Shown here: positions 1-10,985 of the stretch, one piece after another
Layout: every line of letters begins with the position of its first letter
How positions within the stretch are numbered: position 1 is the stretch's first letter
NCBI RefSeq assembly: GCF_025602895.1
Contig: NW_026516310.1
Coordinates: forward strand, 1 to 64,000
Direction: 5' to 3'
DNA length: 64,000 bases
Origin: Polychytrium aggregatum
Lineage: Eukaryota; Chytridiomycota; Chytridiomycetes; Polychytriales
Notes under the pieces: model-generated
Told to the model about the DNA's origin: nothing
Database searches by the model: none
Seen by the model: only the letters and a program-made list of their open reading frames with translations
Program-made: the position numbers and the translations under genes

Positions 1-1104
1 AAGCAGGCGACAAGTTCCGACTCGTCTTTGACTTCCGCGCCCTCAACAAGATCACCGTCAAGGACCGCACCGCGCTGCCCAACATGCGCGAGATCATCGA
101 CCGCCTGTCCAAGTGCCGTGTCTTCTCCAAGCTCGACTTGCAACGCGGATTCCACCAGATCCGCATTGCCGACGCCGACACCCCCAAGACGGCCTTCAGG
201 ACCAAGTACGGCCACTTTGAGTGGCTTGTGATGCCCTTCGGCCTCGCCAACAGTCCCTCCGTGTTCCAAGCCGCGATGAACGACATCTTCCGCGAGTTCA
301 TCGACGACTTTGTGTTTCTACATCGACGACATCCTGATCGCATCCGAGGACGAGGACCAGCACATCCGCCACATCGAACTGGTCCTCGACAAGATCCACC
401 GACACGGCTTCAAGATCCGACCCGAGAAGTGTTCGTTCTTCAACTCGACCGTCACCTATCGGCTTCATCATCGGCGAAGGACGCATCCAAGTGCATCCCT
501 CGCGCATCGACGCCATCAAGAACTACCCGCGACCAACGACCGAACACGAACTCCGCAGCTTCCTCGGCTTGACCAACACCATCATGAGCTTTGTCCCCGG
601 CTACGCTGCCCTCGCCGGTCCACTCTCGACACTGATCACCACCCGCTCTGCCAACTCGACCAAGTCCGTCGTCTGGGACGACAACGCCATCGCCGCCTTC
701 GAGCAGCTCAAGTTGCTCTCGCCTCAGTCGCTGCACATGGTCAACCCGGACAAAGACATTCACCTCTTCACCGACTGGTCCGAGTCAAGCGCATCGATTG
801 GTGGATGGATCGGCCAGGACATGGACGGATCCGGCACAGTGCGCCCCATCGCCTTCAACTCGCAGAAACTGCACGGATCCGAGCTCAACTACTCGCCCTA
901 CAACGGCGAGTTGCTGTCGATCACCCGCCACCTCGACAAGTTCAAGAACTACCTCGTCGGCCGCAAAGTCTTCCTCCACACCGACCAGAAGGCGCTCAAG
1001 CACATCCTCGACTCCAAGACCCTCAACAAGCGCCAACAGCGAGCCATCGACACGATGCTGGACTTTGACCTCGAGATCCAGTGGATCCCCGGCTCGTGGA
1101 ACAA

Positions 1105-1570
1105 TGTCACAGATCGCTCTGCCCGCCTAGCTGCACCGTCGCACTTGTGTCACTGTTTGCGTCGCACACTTTCCTTTTCCTTTGTCCTGTGACGCCTTTC
1201 CTTTTTCCTTGCTCTCATGTTGCACACGCCGCTCTGTTTTCCCTGCATTTGTCATCGACCATGCATTAGTCAGACGCTGTGTCACCCGCATTTGTCAGCC
1301 ACCGAGCATTTGTCAGACTTTCACATGTTTCTCCGGTTAGCCGTTGCTGCCTGGCTGCTGTCCCGCCGCCTCCGCTGCTTCGCCCCCGCTGCGGCAGGCT
1401 TCGCCTCCGGGACCGCCAGACAGATAAATAGCCCGCCTTCACCCGCTCATGTTTCTGGTCATCACCTTCGACCCCAGACACACTTGACTCTAGATCCTAG
1501 CCTCGCTAAGATCAATAAAACCCTTCTCTATCTTTTTCTTTTGATCTCCTCTTGATCCCGTGATCTGACA
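1105..1570 (+). repeat. 5' LTR of the deleted A1 element
   Basis: 466 bp, starts TGTCACAG and ends CTGACA. It has the A1 subtype substitutions (about 12-13 differences from the A2 array LTR). A TATA-like GATAAATAG precedes an AATAAA signal near the 3' end. I see no difference from the partner LTR at 2325-2790. Confidence 0.95.
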
Positions 1571-2298
1571 TGGTAGCATCGGTCGATCCCGCCGTCAATG
1601 CCTGTCTCCAGGCCCTTGAACAACTATCGCTCGAGGACCGCGCCCTGGTCCTCTCCGCCCTGACTGCCCAGCCGAATCTCCCCACGGTCCCTCCCGGTTT
1701 CAAGCGTCCCAAGATCCCGCTCCCCGACGCCTTCACTGGCGAGCGTAAGGCTGCTGTCGTTGACGAGTTTGTCTTCTCAATGACCGAGTACATTGCCTTC
1801 CACAGTCTCGATGACGCCACCGCTGTCGCCACCGTCGCCATGAACCTCAAGGGCAAGGCCAAGACCTGGTGGCGCCTCTGGTCCCAGGGCAAGCAACTCG
1901 ACAACCTGACCCCGGCCGCCGTCCTGTCCCTCGTCCGCGACACCTTCCTTCCGTCCACCTCGCTGCGCACCACCGAGGATGAGTTCGAAGCACTGCGCCA
2001 CACCGGCTCCGTCGAGCAGTTCAACTCTCGCTTCCGCGATCTCCTCCTCGAGCTGCCCCACTTCAGCAACAACCGCCAGAACCTGCAGCGCTACCTCACC
2101 AAGCTCAAGCACAGGGTGCGCATCGAAGTCGAATGGAAGCTTGACTCCAACACAGCCACCCTCGAAGATGCCATGGCCCTCGCCGAGCGATACGAGTCCA
2201 TTATGGGTCAATCGCAACCTTCCGGAAATGGACACACTGATCGACCTTTGCCAAGCACAAGTGCAACGCAACTCGGGATCGAAAAATTGATGGTTTGA
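1570..2298 (+). pseudogene. gag: gag remnant of the deleted A1 element
   Basis: A 242-codon frame starts at the ATG formed by the last LTR base and the primer-binding site (MVAS start, as in all A and B gags). It keeps the capsid-like part of gag with KAKTWWRLWSQ. It lacks the proline-rich region and zinc knuckle present in the 352-residue gags and ends in unrelated tail sequence. Whether the short product would still assemble into particles cannot be told from the sequence. Confidence 0.85.
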
Positions 2299-2324
2299 CT
2301 TGAGCACAATTTTTCTGGGGGGGA

Positions 2325-2790
2325 TGTCACAGATCGCTCTGCCCGCCTAGCTGCACCGTCGCACTTGTGTCACTGTTTGCGTCGCACACTTTCCTTTTCC
2401 TTTGTCCTGTGACGCCTTTCCTTTTTCCTTGCTCTCATGTTGCACACGCCGCTCTGTTTTCCCTGCATTTGTCATCGACCATGCATTAGTCAGACGCTGT
2501 GTCACCCGCATTTGTCAGCCACCGAGCATTTGTCAGACTTTCACATGTTTCTCCGGTTAGCCGTTGCTGCCTGGCTGCTGTCCCGCCGCCTCCGCTGCTT
2601 CGCCCCCGCTGCGGCAGGCTTCGCCTCCGGGACCGCCAGACAGATAAATAGCCCGCCTTCACCCGCTCATGTTTCTGGTCATCACCTTCGACCCCAGACA
2701 CACTTGACTCTAGATCCTAGCCTCGCTAAGATCAATAAAACCCTTCTCTATCTTTTTCTTTTGATCTCCTCTTGATCCCGTGATCTGACA
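2325..2790 (+). repeat. 3' LTR of the deleted A1 element
   Basis: 466 bp, apparently identical to 1105-1570. It is preceded by the T-rich and G-run polypurine tract (TTTTTCTGGGGGGGA) and followed by the aacaa target duplication, after which unit 1 pol resumes. Confidence 0.95.
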
Positions 2791-4472
2791 AACAAGGTCG
2801 CCGACGTGCTCTCGCGCACACCGACAGCCATCTCCAAGGCCGTCCAAGTCTCGATCATCAACGCGATTGTCAACCTCGGACCCTCGCCCGACGATCTCTT
2901 GGACACCATCCGCACTCAGTACAGCTCCGACCCGATCCTGCCAGCACTGATCTCGGCCCTCCGCGACAACTCGACCGACGGACTCAAGCCGTGGATGAAG
3001 GCACAGCTGCACCGCTTCTCACTCCGACACGGGATTCTCTACTTCGACTCGACCCGCATCTGCATCCCCGATAAGGACCTCCGCATCTCGATCATCAAGG
3101 ACCACCACGACTCTGTCTGTGCAGCTCACCCCGGCACCAACACGCTCTACAAGGCCATCTCGACCCACTACTACTGGCCCGCCATGTCCAAGGACATTGC
3201 CGAGTGGGTCTCGCACTGCGACATCTGCCAGCGAGCCAAGATCCGACGACAACAAGCATACGGTCACTTCTCCCGGATCCCTGTGGCCACCCGCAAGATG
3301 GACACTGTCGCCCTCGACTTCATCCTCGGACTCACTCTCGGGACGCACCTTCAACTCGATCACGATCTTTGTCGACTCCCTCACCAAGTACGTCGTCCTG
3401 GTTCCTGGAAACAAGACCGACTCGGCCGAAGACGTCGCCCGCCAGTACTTCCGCGATGTCTTTGTGCACTTTGGACTCGCCGGCACTTTCATCTCCGATC
3501 ACGACACACGCTTCCGGTCGGCCTTCTGGACAGGACTCAACGTTCTGCTCAAGACCGAACTCCGGATCGCCTTTGCCCACCACCACGAGGCCGCCGGACA
3601 AGTCGAACGCTTTGTGGCAACCGCCGCCGAGGCCATCCGCTGTTCGACTCTGGCCCTCGGCTCCCGCTGGATCGATCAAGTGCCGTACATCCAGTTCGCG
3701 CTCAACTCACACAACTCAGCATCGACTGGACATTCGCCCTTCTTCCTGATGCACGGTCAGCATCCTCGCACTCCTGCCAACACCGACATCATCGCCGAGT
3801 CCAACCCCGCAGCACAGTCGATCGAGGAGATGCAAGCGACTCTGGACTTGGTCTCGGACAACATCGGCAAGGCCCAGGACCGGGCCCTGTACTACGCCAA
3901 CCGACATCGACGCGATATCAGCTACGACATTGGCGACCAAGTCCTGATCGACACGACCGCGTACCACTTCAGCACGGACGACGTCACACCCTCCAAGATG
4001 CGGATGCCGTACTTGGGACCCTTCAAGATCATCGAGAAGATCGGGACGACTGGATATCGACTTCGACTCCCGAGGACCCTCCGATTTACAACCGAACTCC
4101 CAGCTTCCGCCCTCGTCCCGTACAACACACCATCGACCGACCAACTTGTGTTTGACGAACCCGGACCCAACCACAACGACGAATCAGTGTTCGAAGCGAT
4201 CATTGGACACAGGATCAACCGACGACGTCGACTGCCTGGATATCGACACGAGTTCCTGCTCCGCTGGCAGGGATACGACCCATCGTACGACTCGTGGGCA
4301 CCACTGGCCGAACTCTTGGATGGAGGACTCGCAGACATCCACGACTTCCTCAGCCGCAACCGCAACCTTCCGGAAATGGACACACTGATCGACCTTTGCC
4401 AAGCACAAGTGCAACGCAACTCGGGATCGAAAAATTGATGGTTTGACTTGAGCACAATTTTTCTGGGGGGGA

Positions 4473-4938
4473 TGTCACAGATCCCTCTCCCCGCTTGGCT
4501 GCACCGTCGCACTTGTGTCACTGTTTGCGTCGCACACTTTCCTTTTCCTTTGTCCTGTGACGCCTTTCCTTTTTCCTTGCTCTCATGTTGCACACGCCGC
4601 TCTGTGTTCCCTGCATTTGTCATCGACCATGCATTAGTCAAACGCTGTGTCACCCGCATTTGTCAGCCACCGAGCATTTGTCAGACTTTCACATGTTTCT
4701 CCGGTTAGCCGCTGCTGCCTGGCTGCTGTCCCGCCGCCTCCGCTGCTTCGCCCCCGCTGCGGCAGGCTTCGCCTCCGGGATCGCCAGACAGATAAATAGC
4801 CCGCCTTCGCCCGCTCATGTTTCTGGTCATCACCTTCGACCCCAGACACACTTGACTCTAGATCCTAGACTCGCTAAGATCAATAAAACCCTTCTCTATC
4901 TTCTTCTTTTGACTTCCTCTTGATCCCGTGATCTGACA
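4473..4938 (+). repeat. A2 LTR shared by array units 1 and 2
   Basis: 466 bp, TGTCAC...CTGACA. It lies directly between unit 1 chromodomain/polypurine tract and unit 2 primer-binding site and gag, so it is both a 3' and a 5' LTR. TATA-like GATAAATAG is at 4791-4799 and AATAAA at 4882-4887. No target duplication separates the units. Confidence 0.95.
4613..4683 (+). promoter_or_regulatory. Four direct repeats GCATTWGTCA in the A LTR (U3)
   Basis: GCATTTGTCA occurs at 4613-4622, 4656-4665 and 4674-4683, and GCATTAGTCA at 4631-4640. Start-to-start spacings are 18, 25 and 18 nt, i.e. two spaced pairs. They lie 110-180 bp upstream of the TATA-like box. The second copy contains TTAGTCA, resembling a bZIP (Gcn4/AP-1 type) site. 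An enhancer role is inference. The same block recurs in every A LTR. Confidence 0.55.
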
Positions 4939-5996
4939 TGGTAGCATCGGACGATCCCGCCGTCAATGCCCGCCTCCAGGCCCTTGAGCAACTCTCGCTC
5001 GAGGACCGCGCCCTGGTCCTCTCCGCCCTGACCGCCCAGCCGAATCTCCCCACCGTCCCTCCCGGTTTCAAGCGTCCCAAGATCCCGCTCCCCGACGCCT
5101 TCACTGGCGAGCGTAAGGCTGCTGTCGTTGACGAGTTTGTCTTCTCAATGACCGAGTACATTGCCTTCCACAGTCTCGATGACGCCACCGCCGTCGCCAC
5201 CGTCGCCATGAACCTCAAGGGCAAGGCCAAGACCTGGTGGCGCCTCTGGTCCCAGGGCAAGCAACTCGACAACCTGACCCCGGCCGCCGTCCTGTCCCTC
5301 GTCCGCGACACCTTCCTTCCGTCCACCTCGCTGCGCACCACCGAGGATGAGTTCGAAGCACTGCGCCACACCGGCTCCGTCGAGCAGTTCAACTCCCGTT
5401 TCCGCGATCTCCTCCTCGAGCTGCCCCACTTCAGCAACAACCGCCAGAACCTGCAGCGTTACCTCACCAAGCTCAAGCACAGGGTGCGCATCGAAGTCGA
5501 ATGGAAGCTTGACTCCAACGCAGCCACCCTCGAAGATGCCATGGCCCTCGCCGAGCGATACGAGTCCATCATGGGTCAATCGCAGCCACTGATGCAGCAG
5601 CCCTCTCGCGCTCCGATCCGGGACCAACCCTTCCGCGAGCTCCCGTTCCAGCGACCTCCTCTCTTCCGCGCTCCACCTGGCCAGCCGCAGTTCCGCCCAA
5701 TGGTCCGTCCTCCTCGTCCCGCCTTCCAGCCAACCCAGCCTCCCGCACGTGACCCCAACGCCATGGACCTCGACAACGTCGACATGCGCCCGATCAAGAA
5801 GCTCACCGACCGCGAGAAGGAGTATCTCCGCCGTAACGGAGGCTGCTTCCGCTGCCGCAAGTTCGGCCACATCGCCTCGCAGTGTCCCTTGAACCAGCCC
5901 CGCATCAACGCCATCGTCGAGACCGCCGACCAGGCCACCTTCTACGAAGATCAGGGAAACGACGAGGCGGCAACCCCTGGATCCTACGACCTCTGA
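4938..5996 (+). CDS. gag: Gag polyprotein, family A2 unit 2
   Basis: 352 residues. Gag forms the virus-like particle and packages element RNA in the cytoplasm. The N-terminal half contains the retrotransposon gag region (KAKTWWRLWSQ around residues 97-107). A proline/arginine-rich linker follows (about 215-275), then a CCHC zinc knuckle, CFRCRKFGHIASQC, at residues 303-316. The start is set by the ATG at the LTR/primer-binding-site junction, conserved in every A and B copy. The last 115 nt overlap pol, which is in the -1 frame. The translation is identical in units 2, 4, 5, 6, 7 and 8. Confidence 0.93.
   Translation: MVASDDPAVNARLQALEQLSLEDRALVLSALTAQPNLPTVPPGFKRPKIPLPDAFTGERKAAVVDEFVFSMTEYIAFHSLDDATAVATVAMNLKGKAKTWWRLWSQGKQLDNLTPAAVLSLVRDTFLPSTSLRTTEDEFEALRHTGSVEQFNSRFRDLLLELPHFSNNRQNLQRYLTKLKHRVRIEVEWKLDSNAATLEDAMALAERYESIMGQSQPLMQQPSRAPIRDQPFRELPFQRPPLFRAPPGQPQFRPMVRPPRPAFQPTQPPARDPNAMDLDNVDMRPIKKLTDREKEYLRRNGGCFRCRKFGHIASQCPLNQPRINAIVETADQATFYEDQGNDEAATPGSYDL
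4939..4950 (+). promoter_or_regulatory. Primer-binding site of family A, overlapping the gag start
   Basis: TGGTAGCATCGG directly follows the LTR. A TGGTAGC start is the usual complement of an initiator tRNA-Met 3' end in yeast LTR elements; the exact tRNA of this host is unknown. The final A of the LTR plus TG of this site forms the gag ATG, so the first residues (MVAS) are dictated by the tRNA-complementary sequence. The same 12 nt occur in families B and C. Confidence 0.85.
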
Positions 5997-6017
5997 AGGA
6001 CCCGGCGAGTTGCCGCC
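5954..6017 (+). promoter_or_regulatory. Candidate -1 ribosomal frameshift signal, family A unit 2
   Basis: Heptamer G GGA AAC (5954-5960) lies in the gag frame. A 5-nt spacer follows, then GGCGGCAAC (5966-5974), which pairs perfectly over 9 bp with GTTGCCGCC (6009-6017). The gag stop is in the loop and pol is in the -1 frame. GGGAAAC is a known -1 slippery heptamer (e.g. visna virus gag-pol). A compensatory pair in family B supports the stem. The same arrangement occurs in the other A copies. Confidence 0.8.
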
Positions 6018-9000
6018 ATCCGACTCCGACCCCCGACGCTGAACTATTGACTCTCGCCACCGGACCCCACCTGATCAACTCTCTCATCGACGAACCCCAC
6101 CGCATTGCCGCCAATCACGGCAAGGGACTGCTTGTGATCGACGCCACCCTCAACGGCTCCCCGATCACCGTCCTCATCGACCCTGGTGCGACTAACTCGC
6201 ACATCTCCGAGACCCTCGCCTCGACCCTCGACCTTCGAACCAAGACCACCGCCAACGCCGTCACGATGCCCAACGGCAAGTCCTTCCCGTCCTCCGTCAC
6301 CGATCCCGTCGACCTCACCATCCACGATTACCACGCCCGCATCAACCTCTTCACCGCGCCACTCACCTGGGACGTCATCCTCGGCAAGAACTGGCTCGAC
6401 CAGACCAACCCCGAGATCGACTGGCCCTCCAACCGAATCAAGTTCTCGATCGACGGGAAGCACCACACTTGGACGGCATCGCGACCCGACTCCGGAATGC
6501 CACTCACGACCCTCGAACTCCGATTCCAGTACCACATGTCGACCCAGCAGATCAACGCACTCGCCTCGACTCCCGGCGCCGTGTATGTTTGTACTCTGAG
6601 CAGTGACTTGAATACAGTTGCTGTTGAACCCTACGACCCCGTTGCCCAACTCGCCCGTGTCCTCGAACCACTGACCCCCGAACACCGATCCATCATTGCA
6701 AAGTACCGCGATGCCTTCAACGAACTCAAGGAACTCCCGCCTCACCGACCCGGCATCGACATGAACATCCGACTCGACGACTCTGCCAAGTCAACTTGGT
6801 CGTCGCTCTACCAGATGTCGGCCGAAGAACTCGCTCGACTCAAAGACGAACTCGACCGATTGCTCCGAATCGGCCACATCCGCAAGTCCGTCTCGCCCTT
6901 CGGCGCACCGATCTTCTGGGTCAAGCAGGGCGACAAGTTCCGACTCGTCTTTGACTTCCGCGCCCTCAACAAGATCACCGTCAAGGACCGCACCGCGCTG
7001 CCCAACATGCGCGAGATCATCGACCGCCTGTCCAAGTGCCGTGTCTTCTCCAAGCTCGACTTGCAACGCGGATTCCACCAGATCCGCATTGCCGACGCCG
7101 ACACCCCCAAGACGGCCTTCAGGACCAAGTACGGCCACTTTGAGTGGCTTGTGATGCCCTTCGGCCTCGCCAACAGTCCCTCCGTGTTCCAAGCCGCGAT
7201 GAACGACATCTTCCGCGAATACATCGACGATTTTGTGTTTGTCTACATCGACGACATCCTGATCGCATCCGAGGACGAGGACCAGCACATCCGCCACATC
7301 GAACTGGTCCTCGACAAGATCCACCGACACGGCTTCAAGATCCGACCCGAGAAGTGTTCGTTCTTCAACTCGACCGTCACCTATCTCGGCTTCATCATCG
7401 GCGAAGGACGCATCCAAGTGCATCCCTCGCGCATCGACGCCATCAAGAACTACCCGCGACCAACGACTGAACACGAACTCCGCAGCTTCCTCGGCTTGAC
7501 CAACACCATCATGAGCTTTGTCCCCGGCTACGCTGCCCTCGCCGGTCCACTCTCGACACTGATCACCACCCGCTCTGCCAACTCGACCAAGTCCGTCGTC
7601 TGGGACGACAACGCCATCGCCGCCTTCGAGCAGCTCAAGTTGCTCTCGCCTCAGTCGCTGCACATGGTCAACCCGGACAAAGACATTCACCTCTTCACCG
7701 ACTGGTCCGAGTCAAGCGCATCGATTGGTGGATGGATCGGCCAGGACATGGACGGATCCGGCACAGTGCGCCCCATCGCCTTCAACTCGCAGAAACTGCA
7801 CGGATCCGAGCTCAACTACTCGCCCTACAACGGCGAGTTGCTGTCGATCACCCGCCACCTCGACAAGTTCAAGAACTACCTCGTCGGCCGCAAAGTCTTC
7901 CTCCACACCGACCAGAAGGCGCTCAAGCACATCCTCGACTCCAAGACCCTCAACAAGCGCCAACAGCGAGCCATCGACACGATGCTGGACTTTGACCTCG
8001 AGATCCAGTGGATCCCCGGCTCGTGGAACAAGGTCGCCGACGTGCTCTCGCGCACACCGACAGCCATCTCCAAGGCCGTCCAAGTCTCGATCATCAACGC
8101 GATTGTCAACCTCGGACCCTCGCCCGACGATCTCTTGGACACCATCCGCACTCAGTACAGCTCCGACCCGATCCTGCCAGCACTGATCTCGGCCCTCCGC
8201 GACAACTCGACCGACGGACTCAAGCCGTGGATGAAGGCACAGCTGCACCGCTTCTCACTCCGACACGGGATTCTCTACTTCGACTCGACCCGCATCTGCA
8301 TCCCCGATAAGGACCTCCGCATCTCGATCATCAAGGACCACCACGACTCTGTCTGTGCAGCTCACCCCGGCACCAACACGCTCTACAAGGCCATCTCGAC
8401 CCACTACTACTGGCCCGCCATGTCCAAGGACATTGCCGAGTGGGTCTCGCACTGCGACATCTGCCAGCGAGCCAAGATCCGACGACAACAAGCATACGGT
8501 CACTTCTCCCGGATCCCTGTGGCCACCCGCAAGATGGACACTGTCGCCCTCGACTTCATCCTCGGACTCACTCTCGGGACGCACCTTCAACTCGATCACG
8601 ATCTTTGTCGACTCCCTCACCAAGTACGTCGTCCTGGTTCCTGGAAACAAGACCGACTCGGCCGAAGACGTCGCCCGCCAGTACTTCCGCGATGTCTTTG
8701 TGCACTTTGGACTCGCCGGCACTTTCATCTCCGATCACGACACACGCTTCCGGTCGGCCTTCTGGACAGGACTCAACGTTCTGCTCAAGACCGAACTCCG
8801 GATCGCCTTTGCCCACCACCACGAGGCCGCCGGACAAGTCGAACGCTTTGTGGCAACCGCCGCCGAGGCCATCCGCTGTTCGACTCTGGCCCTCGGCTCC
8901 CGCTGGATCGATCAAGTGCCGTACATCCAGTTCGCGCTCAACTCACACAACTCAGCATCGACTGGACATTCGCCCTTCTTCCTGATGCACGGTCAGCATC

Positions 9001-9461
9001 CTCGCACTCCTGCCAACACCGACATCATCGCCGAGTCCAACCCCGCAGCACAGTCGATCGAGGAGATGCAAGCGACTCTGGACTTGGTCTCGGACAACAT
9101 CGGCAAGGCCCAGGACCGGGCCCTGTACTACGCCAACCGACATCGACGCGATATCAGCTACGACATTGGCGACCAAGTCCTGATCGACACGACCGCGTAC
9201 CACTTCAGCACGGACGACGTCACACCCTCCAAGATGCGGATGCCGTACTTGGGACCCTTCAAGATCATCGAGAAGATCGGGACGACTGGATATCGACTTC
9301 GACTCCCGAGGACCCTCCGATTCACAACCGAACTCCCAGCTTCCGCCCTCGTCCCGTACAACACACCATCGACCGACCAACTTGTGTTTGACGAACCCGG
9401 ACCCAACCACAACGACGAGTCAGTGTTCGAAGCGATCATTGGACACAGGATCAACAGACGA

Positions 9462-9927
9462 TGTCACAGATCGCTCTGCCCGCCTAGCTGCACCGTCGCA
9501 CTTGTGTCACTGTTTGCGTCGCACACTTTCCTTTTCCTTTGTCCTGTGACGCCTTTCCTTTTTCCTTGCTCTCATGTTGCACACGCCGCTCTGTTTTCCC
9601 TGCATTTGTCATCGACCATGCATTAGTCAGACGCTGTGTCACCCGCATTTGTCAGCCACCGAGCATTTGTCAGACTTTCACATGTTTCTCCGGTTAGCCG
9701 TTGCTGCCTGGCTGCTGTCCCGCCGCCTCCGCTGCTTCGCCCCCGCTGCGGCAGGCTTCGCCTCCGGGACCGCCAGACAGATAAATAGCCCGCCTTCACC
9801 CGCTCATGTTTCTGGTCATCACCTTCGACCCCAGACACACTTGACTCTAGATCCTAGCCTCGCTAAGATCAATAAAACCCTTCTCTATCTTCTTCTTTTG
9901 ATCTCCTCTTGATCCCGTGATCTGACA
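9462..9927 (+). repeat. 5' LTR of the full-size A1 element
   Basis: 466 bp, A1 subtype, one base different from 14725-15190. It carries the same TATA-like, AATAAA and GCATTWGTCA repeat elements as the other A LTRs and is followed by the TGGTAGCATCGG primer-binding site. Confidence 0.95.
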
Positions 9928-10985
9928 TGGTAGCATCGGACGATCCCGCCGTCAATGCCTGTCTCCAGGCCCTTGAACAACTATCGCTCGAGGACCGCGC
10001 CCTGGTCCTCTCCGCCCTGACCGCCCAGCCGAATCTCCCCACGGTCCCTCCCGGTTTCAAGCGTCCCAAGATCCCGCTCCCCGACGCCTTCACTGGCGAG
10101 CGTAAGGCTGCTGTCGTTGACGAGTTTGTCTTCTCAATGACCGAGTACATTGCCTTCCACAGTCTCGATGACGCCACCGCTGTCGCCACCGTCGCCATGA
10201 ACCTCAAGGGCAAGGCCAAGACCTGGTGGCGCCTCTGGTCCCAGGGCAAGCAACTCGACAACCTGACCCCGGCCGCCGTCCTGTCCCTCGTCCGCGACAC
10301 CTTCCTTCCGTCCACCTCGCTGCGCACCACCGAGGATGAGTTCGAAGCACTGCGCCACACCGGCTCCGTCGAGCAGTTCAACTCTCGCTTCCGCGATCTC
10401 CTCCTCGAGCTGCCCCACTTCAGCAACAACCGCCAGAACCTGCAGCGCTACCTCACCAAGCTCAAGCACAGGGTGCGCATCGAAGTCGAATGGAAGCTTG
10501 ACTCCAACACAGCCACCCTCGAAGATGCCATGGCCCTCGCCGAGCGATACGAGTCCATTATGGGTCAATCGCAACCCCTGATGCAGCAGCCCGCTCGCAC
10601 TCAGTTCCGCGATCAACCCTTCCGCGAGCTCCAGTTCCAGCGACCTCCTCTCTTCCGCGCTCCACCTGGTCAGCCGCAGTTCCGCCCAATGGTCCGTCCT
10701 CCTCGTCCCGCCTTCCAGCCGACCCAGCCTCCCGCACGTGACCCCAACGCCATGGACCTCGACAACGTCGACATGCGCCCGATCAAGAAGCTCACCGACC
10801 GCGAGAAGGAGTACCTCCGCCGTAACGGAGGCTGCTTCCGCTGCCGCAAGTTCGGCCACATCGCCTCGCAGTGTCCCTTGAACCAGCCCCGCATCAACGC
10901 CATCGTCGAGACCGCCGACCAGGCCACCTTCTACGAAGATCAGGGAAACGACGAGGCGGCAACCCCTGGATACTACGACCTCTGA
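9927..10985 (+). CDS. gag: Gag polyprotein, family A1
   Basis: 352 residues, same length and architecture as the A2 gag: capsid-like region with KAKTWWRLWSQ, proline/arginine/glutamine linker and CCHC knuckle CFRCRKFGHIASQC. It differs from A2 at a handful of residues, for example an ARTQFRDQPFRELQF linker in place of SRAPIRDQPFRELPF. The start is the LTR/primer-binding-site ATG. An open gag beside a badly broken pol would fit a copy that supplies particles but no enzymes; this is inference. Confidence 0.92.
   Translation: MVASDDPAVNACLQALEQLSLEDRALVLSALTAQPNLPTVPPGFKRPKIPLPDAFTGERKAAVVDEFVFSMTEYIAFHSLDDATAVATVAMNLKGKAKTWWRLWSQGKQLDNLTPAAVLSLVRDTFLPSTSLRTTEDEFEALRHTGSVEQFNSRFRDLLLELPHFSNNRQNLQRYLTKLKHRVRIEVEWKLDSNTATLEDAMALAERYESIMGQSQPLMQQPARTQFRDQPFRELQFQRPPLFRAPPGQPQFRPMVRPPRPAFQPTQPPARDPNAMDLDNVDMRPIKKLTDREKEYLRRNGGCFRCRKFGHIASQCPLNQPRINAIVETADQATFYEDQGNDEAATPGYYDL

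Larger units (their letters stand above)
1105..2790 (+). mobile_element. Short internally deleted A1 element (non-autonomous) nested in unit 1
   Basis: The element is 1,686 bp with two apparently identical 466-bp LTRs (1105-1570, 2325-2790), a primer-binding site at 1571-1582, a polypurine tract before 2325 and a perfect 5-bp target duplication, aacaa. Most of gag-pol is missing through one large internal deletion whose ends share a few bases, as expected of template switching by reverse transcriptase. The intact duplication and identical LTRs indicate that the deleted form itself integrated, so it must have been mobilised by proteins from another copy. Its LTR subtype matches the element at 9462-15190, not the surrounding array. 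Confidence 0.93.
1..4438 (+). pseudogene. pol: pol of unit 1 (RT, RNase H, integrase, chromodomain), broken and interrupted
   Basis: The window opens inside reverse transcriptase; the fingers-palm region with the FRTKYGHFEWLVMPFG motif lies around 200-245. RNase H, with HLFTDWSESSASIGGW, lies near 750-1000. The region is then interrupted by the inserted element. After 2791 come the integrase zinc-binding domain (about 3105-3240), the integrase core (about 3300-3650) and a C-terminal chromodomain (about 4190-4350). The family product would be a polyprotein that copies element RNA and inserts the DNA into the host genome. The order RT-RNase H-integrase-chromodomain marks a Ty3/gypsy chromovirus. 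This copy is a fossil with about four breaks. Confidence 0.9.
1..4938 (+). mobile_element. Family A2 unit 1 (left-truncated by window edge), chromodomain Ty3/gypsy
   Basis: Only pol and the 3' LTR (4473-4938) are inside the window. The unit is interrupted at 1105-2790 by a deleted A1 element with an aacaa target duplication (1100-1104 and 2791-2795). It is broken: about three breaks of its own plus one shared with the other array units. A few silent positions in its left part match the A1 lineage rather than A2, suggesting past exchange between lineages. Confidence 0.92.

Noticed and set aside
4585-4923. 112-codon frame inside each A LTR, with a 71-codon frame opposite
   Set aside because: Lies wholly in LTR promoter and polyadenylation sequence, recurs in every LTR copy, and has no recognisable domain.
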